A stretch of DNA of 64,000 nt from Pseudoalteromonas sp. (GCF_018402495.1 NZ_JAGYIU010000003.1:124001-188000); one strand, 5' to 3'; shown: positions 48,048 through 57,257, counted from the first letter of the stretch. A program made the numbers and translations. The notes: generated by a model from the letters alone, not told the origin.

Positions 48048-50303
48048 ATGAGTTTACGTACAAAATTAAAAAAAGTATTACCAAGCATTTCAGTTACTGA
48101 GCAAGAAGCGCTAGACGCTGGCGATGTATGGCTAGAAGGGTCTATCTATCGAGGTAAACCAGATTTCAGCGCGCTACGCGACGTACCTGCGGCTAAATTA
48201 ACCGCAGACGAGCAAGCGTTCTTAGATGGCCCAGTACAAGAATTACTTGGCATGATTGACGATTCAGTCATTCAAAATGGTATTCATTTACCAAACGACA
48301 TTTTAGAGTTTTTGAAAAAAGAGCGTTTCTTCTCGCTGATAATCCCTAAATCGTTTGGCGGTTTAGAGTTCAGCCCATACGCTAACTCAACAATTGTAGG
48401 TACAATTGCTACTAAAAGTTCAGCGGTTGCGGTAACGGTAATGGTACCAAACTCGTTAGGCCCGGGTGAATTACTCCTTCACTTTGGTACTGAGAAGCAA
48501 CAAGCACACTACTTACCGCGCTTAGCAAATGGTACAGACATTCCATGTTTTGCATTAACTAGCCCAGAAGCAGGCTCTGATGCAGGCGGTATTCCAGATG
48601 TAGGTACCGTAACTAAAGGTATGTACAAAGGCGAAGAAGTACTTGGTTTAGAAATTACGTGGGACAAACGCTACATTACTCTCGCACCTATTGCGACCGT
48701 ACTTGGTTTAGCGTTTAAAGTAGTTGACCCAGATGGTCTACTAGGTGGTAAAGAAAACCTAGGTATTACCTGTGCACTTATTCCAAAAGAGCACCCAGGC
48801 GTAGAGCTTGGTAACCGTCATGATCCTATGGGTATCCGTTTTTACAACGGTACTACACGTGGTAACAAAGTATTTGTACCAATGGACTTTATTATCGGTG
48901 GTCAGAAGAACATCGGTCGCGGTTGGCAAATGCTAGTTAGCTGTTTAGGCGCAGGGCGTGGTATTTCATTACCAGCACTGGGCGTAAGTACTGCGCAAGT
49001 TGCATTTAAATCAGCTTCTGAGTACGCAGCAGTGCGTGAACAGTTTGGTTTAGCAATTGGTCAATTTGAAGGTATTCAAGAAAAGCTAGCTGACATTGCA
49101 GGTAAAACATACCTACAAGAAGCGATGCGAGTACTTACAACTGAAGGTTTAGGCATGGGCTTAAAACCATCGGTAGTTACTGCAATTGCAAAATACCATA
49201 TGACTGAGCTTGGTCGTGATGTGCTTGATTCAGCAATGGATATCCAAGCAGGTAAAGCGATTCAGAATGGTCCGCAAAATACATTAGCAAGTGGTTATGT
49301 AGCGCAGCCAATTGCGATTACGGTAGAAGGTGCAAACATTCTGACTCGTAACCTGATGATATTTGGCCAAGGTGTTATGCGTTGTCACCCATACTTACAA
49401 TCTATGGTTGAGTCTATCCACAGCGATGACAAAAACGCAGATGCAGAATTTAATGGTATTTTACGTAAAACGATTGGCTACAGCACAGCAAATAGCTTAC
49501 GTGCATTCCGTTTAGGTGTACTACCGTTTACTGCTGGTGCAAACTCAGCACTACCAGAAGTACGTGACTACGAAAAAGCAGTACATAAACTATCAGCTAA
49601 ATTAGCTGTGTATGCTGACTTTTCGTTACTAGTACTTGGCGGTAAATTAAAGCAAGCTGAAATGCTTTCAGCACGCTTAGGCGATGTAATGAGCTTCTTG
49701 TATGCAGCTATGGCATCAATTAAATACTACGAGCAAAAAGTAGCAAGCAGCGAGCGTGAGCAAGCGGCTCCTTACTTCCATTATGCGACTCGTTTTGCAC
49801 TACAAAGTGCAGAAGAAGCATTGCACAAGTTCTTAGATAACTTCCCTGCAAGTGGTACACGTAAGTTCATTCGTTTCATTACTATGAACTACTCAACTAA
49901 AATGCCAAAAATCAGCGATGATTTAATTCGTGAATTAGCGAAACAAGCACAGCTTGATACGGCATTTAAAGCGCAAATTACCCATTTAGTTAAGCCAATT
50001 GAAGGTGATGGTCATCACATTAACGAGCAAGCTTACAAAGCTAAAATGGCATCACTAGAGCTATTAGCAAAAGTGAAAAAAGCGCTACGTGCTAAAACGT
50101 TTAAGCCGGGTACACGTTTTTCAATCACACTTGAAAATGCACTTGCTGCAAAAGTAATTAACGACGCTGAATTTGTTCAGTTAAGTGATTACAACAAAAA
50201 GCGTGAAAAAGCGATTCGTGTTGATGAGTTCGATTTCGATATGAACATCCTAGACGACAACGCACAGCCAGTTAATCCGCTTAAAAGCGTGGTTAACCAG
50301 TAA
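48048..50303 (+). CDS. fadE: Acyl-CoA dehydrogenase FadE
   Basis: The 751-residue enzyme has the acyl-CoA dehydrogenase fold: CFALTSPEAGSDAGG and ITWDKRYITLAPIATVLGLA for FAD and substrate, GRGWQMLVSCLGAGRGISLPAL with helices of the C-terminal domain, and an extra C-terminal domain (about 480-750) that is specific to the FadE family. It performs the first step of beta-oxidation. It is shorter than E. coli FadE because the N-terminal membrane segment is missing. Codon use suggests high expression. A FadR-like operator overlaps its leader and a terminator follows. Confidence 0.93.
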   Translation: MSLRTKLKKVLPSISVTEQEALDAGDVWLEGSIYRGKPDFSALRDVPAAKLTADEQAFLDGPVQELLGMIDDSVIQNGIHLPNDILEFLKKERFFSLIIPKSFGGLEFSPYANSTIVGTIATKSSAVAVTVMVPNSLGPGELLLHFGTEKQQAHYLPRLANGTDIPCFALTSPEAGSDAGGIPDVGTVTKGMYKGEEVLGLEITWDKRYITLAPIATVLGLAFKVVDPDGLLGGKENLGITCALIPKEHPGVELGNRHDPMGIRFYNGTTRGNKVFVPMDFIIGGQKNIGRGWQMLVSCLGAGRGISLPALGVSTAQVAFKSASEYAAVREQFGLAIGQFEGIQEKLADIAGKTYLQEAMRVLTTEGLGMGLKPSVVTAIAKYHMTELGRDVLDSAMDIQAGKAIQNGPQNTLASGYVAQPIAITVEGANILTRNLMIFGQGVMRCHPYLQSMVESIHSDDKNADAEFNGILRKTIGYSTANSLRAFRLGVLPFTAGANSALPEVRDYEKAVHKLSAKLAVYADFSLLVLGGKLKQAEMLSARLGDVMSFLYAAMASIKYYEQKVASSEREQAAPYFHYATRFALQSAEEALHKFLDNFPASGTRKFIRFITMNYSTKMPKISDDLIRELAKQAQLDTAFKAQITHLVKPIEGDGHHINEQAYKAKMASLELLAKVKKALRAKTFKPGTRFSITLENALAAKVINDAEFVQLSDYNKKREKAIRVDEFDFDMNILDDNAQPVNPLKSVVNQ

Positions 50304-50316
50304 AATTCAATAATGC

Positions 50317-50342
50317 AAAGCGCCTGCAGTTTAGGCGCTTTT
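50317..50342 (+). terminator. Terminator after fadE
   Basis: Arms aaagcgcc and ggcgcttt flank a 9-base loop and are followed by T residues, 14 bases after the stop. Confidence 0.8.
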
Positions 50343-50365
50343 ATTGAATAAATACATTAGCGTGG

Positions 50366-50400
50366 AGCCCCGCTTGAGTGATATCAAGCGGGGCTTTTTT
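50366..50400. terminator. Strong terminator at the boundary of the integron
   Basis: Arms agccccgcttg and caagcggggct pair perfectly over 11 bases around an 8-base loop and are followed by six T residues. It lies between fadE and the 3' end of the integrase gene and marks the left edge of the integron platform. Confidence 0.85.
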
Positions 50401-50479
50401 ATGGGTTTTCAAAGTAGAAATAGATAGCGGTATTGGTCTTAAAGCGAATATGTATGCGTAGAGGATTAAAAAGAGACGC

Positions 50480-51448
50480 TTATAATCTTGAAAAAGGGCT
50501 AACAACCCCGTTGGCACCTTGTTGCAGTACATGGGTATATATTTGTGTGGTTTTAATATCAGAATGGCCAAGCTGAGCTTGAACAGTTCTTATATCGGCG
50601 CCATTTTGCAGTAGATGAGTAGCAAAAGAGTGTCTTAATGTATGAGGTGTTATTATTTTTGTTAATCCTGATTTTTGGACGGCTTTTTTCACCTCTTTTC
50701 TAATACAAGAGTGATGAAAATGATGTCGTCTTATTTCACCACTTTGAGGATCTGAACTTAATATATGAGAAGGAAATAAATACTGCCACGCAAGCGATTT
50801 TGCGGCACTTGGATATTTTTTTGTTAAAGCATATGGCATCCATACGCCAGAATATTCCGTATTATTTAAATCAAGTTTTAAATAGTCATCAACGTTCAAA
50901 ATTTGATTTCTCAGCATAGGTATTAGCTCTGTGGCCAGCGTAACAATGCGGTGTTTATTACCTTTTCCATTCCATACTTGAATGCATTTATAATCAAAAT
51001 CAATATCTTTCACCCTTAACTGCACCGCTTCCATTACTCTTAAGCCACTTCCATACATAAGCGCTACAATTAAATAATAGCGCTTATTTAAATGAGCCAT
51101 CAACATTTTAACTTCCTCTGGGGTCATCACGACAGGGAGCTTTGCTTGTTTTTTACTGCGGGCAAAATTTAAGTTTAACGATAGTTCATTTTTTATTATG
51201 TGCTTGTATAAAAATGACAATGAATTAAGTGCTGTGGCTTGCGTTCGTGGTGCAACGTTTTGTTTTAACACTAAGTGTTCTAAATAGCGTTCGACCTCGT
51301 TGTCTCCCATTGAGGCAGGGTGGCGCTTATTATGAAAATGAATATAAGATGCAATCCATCTTAGGTAGGTATCTACGGTACGTAATGAATACTGACGCAC
51401 TAACATATATTCAGCGATATAATTTAAAAATGGGGAACGCGTTTTCAT
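50480..51448 (-). CDS. intI: Integron integrase IntI (tyrosine recombinase)
   Basis: The 322-residue protein is a tyrosine recombinase with the catalytic set Arg137 (GSGLRVMEAV), His269 and Arg272 (PHTLRHSFATH), His295 (LGHSDIKTTQ) and Tyr304. Between Arg137 and His269 it carries the extra patch that is unique to integron integrases (about 185-225, VDDYLKLDLNNTEYSGVWMPYALTKKYP), which is needed to recognise folded attC sites. It inserts cassettes at attI and excises them. It reads leftwards, away from the array. A LexA box overlaps its promoter region 20 bases before the start, so the SOS response should induce it. Confidence 0.95.
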   Translation of the reverse strand: MKTRSPFLNYIAEYMLVRQYSLRTVDTYLRWIASYIHFHNKRHPASMGDNEVERYLEHLVLKQNVAPRTQATALNSLSFLYKHIIKNELSLNLNFARSKKQAKLPVVMTPEEVKMLMAHLNKRYYLIVALMYGSGLRVMEAVQLRVKDIDFDYKCIQVWNGKGNKHRIVTLATELIPMLRNQILNVDDYLKLDLNNTEYSGVWMPYALTKKYPSAAKSLAWQYLFPSHILSSDPQSGEIRRHHFHHSCIRKEVKKAVQKSGLTKIITPHTLRHSFATHLLQNGADIRTVQAQLGHSDIKTTQIYTHVLQQGANGVVSPFSRL

Positions 51449-51467
51449 ATTTTCACCAATAAGAACA

Positions 51468-51483
51468 CTGTATTTATATACAG
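51468..51483. promoter_or_regulatory. LexA (SOS) box of the integrase gene
   Basis: CTGTATTTATATACAG is a perfect CTGT-N8-ACAG palindrome-type LexA site with an AT-rich core. It starts 20 bases upstream of the integrase ATG. LexA repression of integron integrases is established in Vibrio and class 1 integrons, so this site predicts induction by DNA damage. Confidence 0.88.
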
Positions 51484-51515
51484 CTTAGTTGTTTTGCTCC
51501 CATATTCAAGAAAAT

Positions 51516-51668
51516 GCGCGCCGAGCGCACTTTCTTCTTTCTTATTATATTTAGTACCAAGAAAAAATTATAGCTGGTAATGAGTTAAGTTATTTGTTAA
51601 AAAGTAATTAATAAATATATTAGCGTAACGTTGGTAGAAATATACGCGACGAGCGCACTATAAAATTG
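51516..51668 (+). other. attI recombination site region with two direct repeats
   Basis: The region between intI and the first cassette holds two copies of a 15-base repeat that differ at one base: CGCGCCGAGCGCACT at about 51517-51531 and CGCGACGAGCGCACT at 51645-51659. The second ends nine bases before the G of the crossover GTT (G at 51668), where cassette 1 begins. Comparison with the second copy of the same cassette fixes that G as the boundary. Direct repeats of this kind in attI1 are integrase-binding sites, so the same is inferred here. Confidence 0.75.
51594..51621 (+). promoter_or_regulatory. Candidate cassette promoter (Pc) in attI
   Basis: TTGTTA and TATATT with 16 bases between lie in the attI region and point into the array. 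The region is very AT-rich, so a chance match is possible. No other strong candidate for the array promoter was found. Confidence 0.3.
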
Positions 51669-52183
51669 TTATATTTTTTTTAGTTCAGTACGTTATAATG
51701 TTAAAACTCAAGTCGAAAGTCGAAAGCCGAAACGTGAATACGTCTCTCAGTGGTGGTCTCCTGAGACTGATGATGGCAGCCTCGATTTACTTTGCGTCAA
51801 ATCCACCTGTTTTTGTGGTGCAGTTTCTCTTAGCGGAAATTGTGGGGTTTTTAACTAGTCAGACTAAGGAGGGAGAGCTTATGGGTATGAAAATTATCAA
51901 CAAAATTAGTAGTCAATTTAAGCAACTTTCAAAATGTGTTGCCATGTTTTGGGAGAACCACCGCTCTTTTAAGTTTAACTTACTGATGATCTGGTGTAAC
52001 TCCAGTGAAAAGAGCAAATTAGTAGGTGCGCATAGCCCAAATTACCTATAGCGCACTGAAATATAACAAGCAATTTAAGAGGGATTCACAACGCTCGGCA
52101 TTTTTGCTTCTACTTCAAATTTAGTGTTTATGGCACAATGCTTTAGGTTTGGGTGGAGGCGTTGTTCACCCCTTAATTGGGCG
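51669..52183 (+). mobile_element. Integron cassette 1 (515 bases, copy A)
   Basis: The cassette runs from just after the attI crossover G to the G of the next GTTA. All 515 bases recur at 53470-53984 without a difference that I could see. It holds one reading frame and one long attC. The leader of more than 200 bases before the strong ribosome site at 51867 has a TATAAT-like box (about 51693-51698) and a hairpin (gtctctcag and ctgagac, 51742-51767), so the cassette may carry its own promoter and a structured leader. Confidence 0.85.
51881..52051 (+). CDS. Small unknown cassette protein (copy A)
   Basis: The 56-residue protein (starting MGMKIINKIS) has the strong ribosome site AAGGAGG eight bases before its ATG. 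It is basic, with a hydrophobic middle (FKFNLLMIWC). The same frame is open upstream to 51698, giving up to 117 residues, and that stretch is strongly hydrophobic (about SIYFASNPPVFVVQFLLAEI). A longer membrane protein from a start near 51770 is therefore possible. I recognise no family. Its identical copy lies at 53682. Confidence 0.55.
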   Translation: MGMKIINKISSQFKQLSKCVAMFWENHRSFKFNLLMIWCNSSEKSKLVGAHSPNYL

Positions 52184-52186
52184 TTA
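52062..52186 (+). other. attC site of cassette 1
   Basis: It starts with the R'' core TATAAC and ends with the R' core gGCGTTA. Between them are the inverted pairs AATTTAAG...CTTAATT and two arms around TTCAC. The length (about 125) and the sequence resemble the long V. parahaemolyticus-type repeats as I remember them. Confidence 0.85.
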
Positions 52187-52204
52187 GATTTTCGGGGAGA
52201 CAAG

Positions 52205-53380
52205 GTGCCTAGATCAGAGACAGTTCTACAAGTATTTGTTGCATCGCCGGGTGATGTCACCGAAGAACGAGAGGTGTTCGAATCCGTCGTGGACGAACTC
52301 AATCGCACTTGGTCAAAATCGCTAGGTGTACGTCTTGAGTTGTTGCGATGGGAGACTACTACGCGCCCCGGCATTGGCCGCGAGCCTCAAGCTGTCATCA
52401 ATTCGCAAATTGGAGACGAGTACGACGTATTCATCGGGATCTTGTGGGGGCGAATTGGTACTCCAACTTCTAAAGCTGAATCAGGCACCTTAGAAGAGTT
52501 TGAAAGGGCGCGTGCTCGATGGAAAGCTGATCCTAGTTCCGTTGAAATCATGATTTATTTCAAAGACAAGGCAATTAAGCCCTCAGAAATCGATGGAGAT
52601 CAAAATAATCGTGTTCAACGTTTCAAAAGCTCATTGGGAGACGAAGGTGTTCTTCATCGCACATTTGAGGGAATTGAGAATTTTGAATCATTAATACGAG
52701 CACATCTGAGTGCCGTTGCTCAAAAATGGAGCAAAGGGCAGTCTTCTTCCGTACATAGCTCGTCGACTCCACCCGTCGTGCCGTCAGGCACAGATGCAGT
52801 TAATTCTGTCGACTCGGAAGGTGACGATGACTTCGGCTTTTTAGATCATCTTGATCGCTACGAAATGTCTATGGAGCAGATGAATGCTGGCTTTCATGCA
52901 ATTGCAGATGCAACTGTTTCGATAGGAGAACAAATGAACCGCCGAGCGGCGGAGATTCAAGAAATTGGCGAAATAAATGACCCTCAGCGAATGAAGGATG
53001 CTCGAAGGACAGTCAAGGCTTCGGCTGAAGATATGAACAGATATGCGGATATCTTGGATGGCCAGCTGCCTCTCCTAACTCGGTCGCGAAGAGAAGCCTT
53101 TGAGGCCATAAGTAAGGCACTGTCTCTGTACGATGATTTTGATAGTGAAGATACGTCACAAATTGATCAGCTTGGGCAGTCTCTTCGGTCAATGGTCGAA
53201 GCTGCTAGCGGCTCACTAGATAGCATGCGCGGGTTCAAGTCCACGGTCGGTGGTTTGCCCCGGTTGACGACGGATTTGAATAGGGCCAAGCGTCGCGTTG
53301 TGAAGTCTCTGGACGAGGTTGTCGCTGAGATTGAGGCGACCATAAATACTGCGGATAGCCTAGTGGGTTCGCTGCCTTGA
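52205..53380 (+). CDS. DUF4062-type protein with helical C-terminal region (cassette 2)
   Basis: The 391-residue protein opens with LQVFVASPGDVTEEREVFES, which fits the DUF4062 start of proteins that resemble TIR/ribosyl-hydrolase-like Rossmann sheets, continued by EYDVFIGILWGRIGTPT and a central strand-helix pattern to about residue 170. A Ser/Pro-rich linker (about 178-210) and a long helical part (about 215-390) follow. DUF4062 domains occur at the N-terminus of STAND-type defence ATPases; here there is no ATPase. The start is GTG at 52205, with GGGGAG six bases upstream; the frame is open to 52124. Composition is GC-richer than its neighbours, so it is recently acquired. Confidence 0.65.
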   Translation: MPRSETVLQVFVASPGDVTEEREVFESVVDELNRTWSKSLGVRLELLRWETTTRPGIGREPQAVINSQIGDEYDVFIGILWGRIGTPTSKAESGTLEEFERARARWKADPSSVEIMIYFKDKAIKPSEIDGDQNNRVQRFKSSLGDEGVLHRTFEGIENFESLIRAHLSAVAQKWSKGQSSSVHSSSTPPVVPSGTDAVNSVDSEGDDDFGFLDHLDRYEMSMEQMNAGFHAIADATVSIGEQMNRRAAEIQEIGEINDPQRMKDARRTVKASAEDMNRYADILDGQLPLLTRSRREAFEAISKALSLYDDFDSEDTSQIDQLGQSLRSMVEAASGSLDSMRGFKSTVGGLPRLTTDLNRAKRRVVKSLDEVVAEIEATINTADSLVGSLP

Positions 53381-53396
53381 GCGCCGTGCGCCGAAA

Positions 53397-53472
53397 ATCT
53401 AACAATCGGCTGCACAAGGACGCCAAACTCTCCGCTTCGCTCCGAGTTTGCCGCCTGTGAGCAGTGGCGTTA
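53397..53472 (+). other. attC site of cassette 2
   Basis: A short attC of about 75 bases with R'' ATCTAAC, R' GGCGTTA, and inner arms AACTC and GAGTTTG around a GCTTCGCTC loop. This is the compact type, unlike the long attC of cassettes 1, 3, 4, 5, 8 and 9. Confidence 0.85.
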
Positions 53473-53984
53473 TATTTTTTTTAGTTCAGTACGTTATAAT
53501 GTTAAAACTCAAGTCGAAAGTCGAAAGCCGAAACGTGAATACGTCTCTCAGTGGTGGTCTCCTGAGACTGATGATGGCAGCCTCGATTTACTTTGCGTCA
53601 AATCCACCTGTTTTTGTGGTGCAGTTTCTCTTAGCGGAAATTGTGGGGTTTTTAACTAGTCAGACTAAGGAGGGAGAGCTTATGGGTATGAAAATTATCA
53701 ACAAAATTAGTAGTCAATTTAAGCAACTTTCAAAATGTGTTGCCATGTTTTGGGAGAACCACCGCTCTTTTAAGTTTAACTTACTGATGATCTGGTGTAA
53801 CTCCAGTGAAAAGAGCAAATTAGTAGGTGCGCATAGCCCAAATTACCTATAGCGCACTGAAATATAACAAGCAATTTAAGAGGGATTCACAACGCTCGGC
53901 ATTTTTGCTTCTACTTCAAATTTAGTGTTTATGGCACAATGCTTTAGGTTTGGGTGGAGGCGTTGTTCACCCCTTAATTGGGCG
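53470..53984 (+). mobile_element. Integron cassette 3 (515 bases, copy B of cassette 1)
   Basis: The sequence is the same as 51669-52183, offset by 1801 bases, including the attC. The two copies flank the DUF4062 cassette as a direct repeat. This could arise from a second integration or by copying. Confidence 0.9.
53682..53852 (+). CDS. Small unknown cassette protein (copy B)
   Basis: Identical to the 56-residue product of 51881-52051, with the same strong ribosome site. Here the upstream open frame runs further into the previous attC (to 53448), which shows that the long frame is at least in part an accident of cassette joining. Confidence 0.55.
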   Translation: MGMKIINKISSQFKQLSKCVAMFWENHRSFKFNLLMIWCNSSEKSKLVGAHSPNYL

Positions 53985-53987
53985 TTA
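53863..53987 (+). other. attC site of cassette 3
   Basis: Same sequence as the attC of cassette 1; the following base after GGCGTTA differs because the next cassette begins there. Confidence 0.85.
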
Positions 53988-54023
53988 TAACGCATTTGAG
54001 TTCATCGTATATCAAGGAATGAA

Positions 54024-54446
54024 ATGGACGAATATTGGAATCCGATGGTACCTGAATTGTCGGTATCAAACTTCACTACATCACTGAGATTTTATTGTGA
54101 AATTCTCGGTTTTAAGATTAGAAATCAACGAGATAATCCCGATTTTGCTTACTTGGAACTTGAAAAAGTCCAGATCATGTTGGAGCAAATTCATGATGAA
54201 GCTTGGGTCACGGATAGCTTAGTCGCGCCATTTGGTAGAGGCGTTAACTTTCAAATTGAGCTGTCAGATATATCTTCGATTTATGAGCGCATTCAAGCGG
54301 CAGACATCAAGTTGTTTAAAGAACTCAAAGAAACATGGTATGACATCGGCGAAATACTATCGGGTCAGAAAGAGTTTCTGATACAAGATCCGGATGGTTA
54401 TCTTTTGCGCTTTACCGAGTATTTAGGTGAAAAATCCAAGTCATAG
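54024..54446 (+). CDS. VOC-superfamily (bleomycin-resistance/glyoxalase-like) protein, cassette 4
   Basis: The 140-residue protein has the two beta-alpha-beta-beta-beta units of the VOC fold: MVPELSVSNFTTSLRFYCEILGFK at the start and FLIQDPDGYLLRFTEYLG at the end, which are the marks of the Ble/glyoxalase group. Members bind bleomycin-type drugs by sequestration or act as lyases or dioxygenases. The metal ligands are not obvious, which favours drug binding. The ATG has AAGGA seven bases upstream. Drug-binding VOC genes are known integron cargo. Confidence 0.75.
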   Translation: MDEYWNPMVPELSVSNFTTSLRFYCEILGFKIRNQRDNPDFAYLELEKVQIMLEQIHDEAWVTDSLVAPFGRGVNFQIELSDISSIYERIQAADIKLFKELKETWYDIGEILSGQKEFLIQDPDGYLLRFTEYLGEKSKS

Positions 54447-54453
54447 AATTGCG

Positions 54454-54575
54454 TTATAACAAACAATTCAAGCAGACCCTCAACGCGTGGCATTTTCGTT
54501 TTGCGTTGAGTTTGGTGATTACGGTGTTATGCGGGAAGTTGGTAGTCGCGTTTCGGGCTACTTAATTGGGCGTTA
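54454..54575 (+). other. attC site of cassette 4
   Basis: R'' TTATAAC and R' GGCGTTA bound about 120 bases with paired arms AATTCAAG and CTTAATT and CAACGC and GCGTTG. It is the long type. Confidence 0.8.
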
Positions 54576-54593
54576 TGAGTTTCTGGAGTTCAT

Positions 54594-55163
54594 ATGTTCA
54601 AAATTGCAGATATAGAAATTGATAAGCAAGACCAAGTTTCTACTTTTATAGCAGCAGAACTAGAAGATTTAGCTTTTGAAGTTACCGTCAAAGACACTAA
54701 TAGTCGCCAGTTAGACTCAAATATTGATCACGTAGTGGAGCGGAAATTATCAGAAAGTGCAGTAAAGGTCTTCTCAAAAAAAGATCGTGTAATAAAGACG
54801 AACTCGGAAAAAGTGGGGGAACTCGATATTGCCTTTGAAGCTAGAAATGGTCAAACGTACTTCATTGAAATTGAAAAGAGCAATAAGAAAACAATATGGT
54901 TTGATTACGTTAAGCTATTAACTCTTATCCAAGAGAACGAAGGTTCATGTGGCATTATAATTTGTCCGAAGAACTACGCGCATAAAGTTGGTACTTGGAA
55001 CCTTTTCAAGGAAGCTGTCGCATACAAATCACATTTGGCGAGGGTATTTCAATCGTCATCATTAGAGCGTGTGTATGTCATAGGGTACACGCAATACGCA
55101 TATCTTGATGATAGCTGGGTGAAGTTTACCCCAGAAACAGTCTTGCGAATAAAAAACTCATAA
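54594..55163 (+). CDS. Unknown protein, possible PD-(D/E)XK-type nuclease core (cassette 5)
   Basis: I do not recognise the family of this 189-residue protein. The centre has EKVGELDIAFEARNGQTYFI followed by EIEKS, where Glu-Leu-Asp on one strand and E-I-E-K on the next resemble the core of PD-(D/E)XK nucleases; the last residues are a long alpha/beta region. The call is weak because the motif is short. The ATG has GGAG six bases upstream. The stop overlaps the start of the attC, as in many cassettes. Confidence 0.5.
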   Translation: MFKIADIEIDKQDQVSTFIAAELEDLAFEVTVKDTNSRQLDSNIDHVVERKLSESAVKVFSKKDRVIKTNSEKVGELDIAFEARNGQTYFIEIEKSNKKTIWFDYVKLLTLIQENEGSCGIIICPKNYAHKVGTWNLFKEAVAYKSHLARVFQSSSLERVYVIGYTQYAYLDDSWVKFTPETVLRIKNS

Positions 55164-55265
55164 CAAACGCCTCAAGAGGGACTGCCAACGCGTGGCGTTT
55201 CCAGTCCCATTGAGCCGCGGTGGTTATGGTTATTGTGTTTGAGTTCAGTGGTAATGCGTTGTCAG
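55158..55265 (+). other. attC of cassette 5, cut by the IS3 element
   Basis: The site begins with CTCATAAC and follows the V. cholerae repeat type closely (acgcctcaagaggg, ccattgagccgc). It stops at ...gcgttgtcag, so the last 20 or so bases with the R' GTTA are gone. The IS3-family end starts at once after them. A near-identical full site lies at 61933-62056. Confidence 0.85.
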
Positions 55266-55273
55266 TGTAGTGG

Positions 55274-56454
<1,181 letters not shown>

Positions 56455-56505
56455 TTTTTCACCCAAATTTGTATGCTTATTAGCATAACATTTCTTTCTT
56501 AATGG

Positions 56506-57042
56506 GTGGCCAAAATCACTGTACCACTACAATTACACTGGAAAGAGGATACAGACGGAATTACTACTGGCGATTATTATGATATCTATAATAGGTTGTT
56601 TGGCACGAATTACCCTACTAACGATGTAACATCTTTCAAGGAATTATTGTTCAACAAAGCAAATGAGATTAAAAATAGGCCTAACCATGAGGGGCTTAAT
56701 TTAGAAGATAAAGTGGTTTTATCAATAGCTATTCGAATGAAATCTGAAATTTTCCTTATCGAAGAAATGAGGAAAATAAAATCTGATGATAATTATTGGT
56801 GTCAATCAATGAATCAGTTTGGTGCTTTAATAAAGTCATACACAAAAGAATTGCCTTATAGTCAAGCTATCAAAACCCTTGAGAAGGTAAGTATTACCGT
56901 TAGCTCTAATATTCACCTTAACTCTTTCATGTATGAACCAATATTAGATTTGACTATCGAACACTTAATTACATTGTATTCAGAGATTTTAGGGTTGGAG
57001 TCTGCTGTGCCAGTTCCTCAAAAAAGCGAACTAGCCCTATAA
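56506..57042 (+). CDS. Cassette 6 gene, 5' end lost to the IS3 element
   Basis: The frame starts on a GTG inside the right end of the IS3 element (MAKITVPLQ), so the first residues are IS sequence and the true start is lost. From [18 protein letters not shown] onward it is a native protein with a helical character ([23 protein letters not shown]) and no recognisable catalytic motif. I do not know the family. Whether the IS end supplies promoter activity is unknown. An attC follows at once. Confidence 0.55.
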   Translation: MAKITVPLQLHWKEDTDGITTGDYYDIYNRLFGTNYPTNDVTSFKELLFNKANEIKNRPNHEGLNLEDKVVLSIAIRMKSEIFLIEEMRKIKSDDNYWCQSMNQFGALIKSYTKELPYSQAIKTLEKVSITVSSNIHLNSFMYEPILDLTIEHLITLYSEILGLESAVPVPQKSELAL

Positions 57043-57110
57043 CAAGGCCATTAAATTCGCTCCCTACGGTCGCCCGACGCTCGCAAGCTCGCGCGGTTTA
57101 TGGCGGCGTT
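57037..57110 (+). other. attC site of cassette 6
   Basis: A compact site: R'' CTATAAC, R' GGCGTT, inner arms CGCTCC and GGTCGC around a CG-rich stem (gacgctcgcaagctcgc). The R' is followed by GAGGCTGTAG, the end of a MITE-like element inserted at the crossover. Confidence 0.75.
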
Positions 57111-57257
57111 GAGGCTGTAGAATTACTCATTTGGTCAAATTTTTAGGTGGTTTAAGGGGTCTCAAATGCATTGCTTAGTACGAGATAATCGCTTAGAAAG
57201 CGATACAGGAGGTCTAAAAAATGGCCAAATTTATAAAAATAGAAATTCTACAGGCTC
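57111..57257. mobile_element. MITE-like element inserted at an attC crossover
   Basis: The 147-base element has inverted ends GAGGCTGTAGAATTACTC and (reverse-complemented right end) GAGCCTGTAGAATTTCTA and is flanked by GTT on both sides. The left end is the same as that of the IS1182-like element at 62057. The interior has no transposase. It carries AGGAGGT followed by ATG (57220 region), which opens a 15-codon frame that ends inside the next cassette start (TAA overlapping ATG). Confidence 0.7.

Noticed and set aside
50366-50400. The perfect hairpin near the integrase gene as an attC-like site
   Set aside because: It has no R' GTT and no R'' core, and its T run and position after fadE fit a terminator.
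51698-51880. The 117-residue frame in cassette 1 as the main product
   Set aside because: Its first ATG lies in a TATAAT box and has no ribosome site, while the ATG at 51881 has a very strong one. I kept it only as an alternative.
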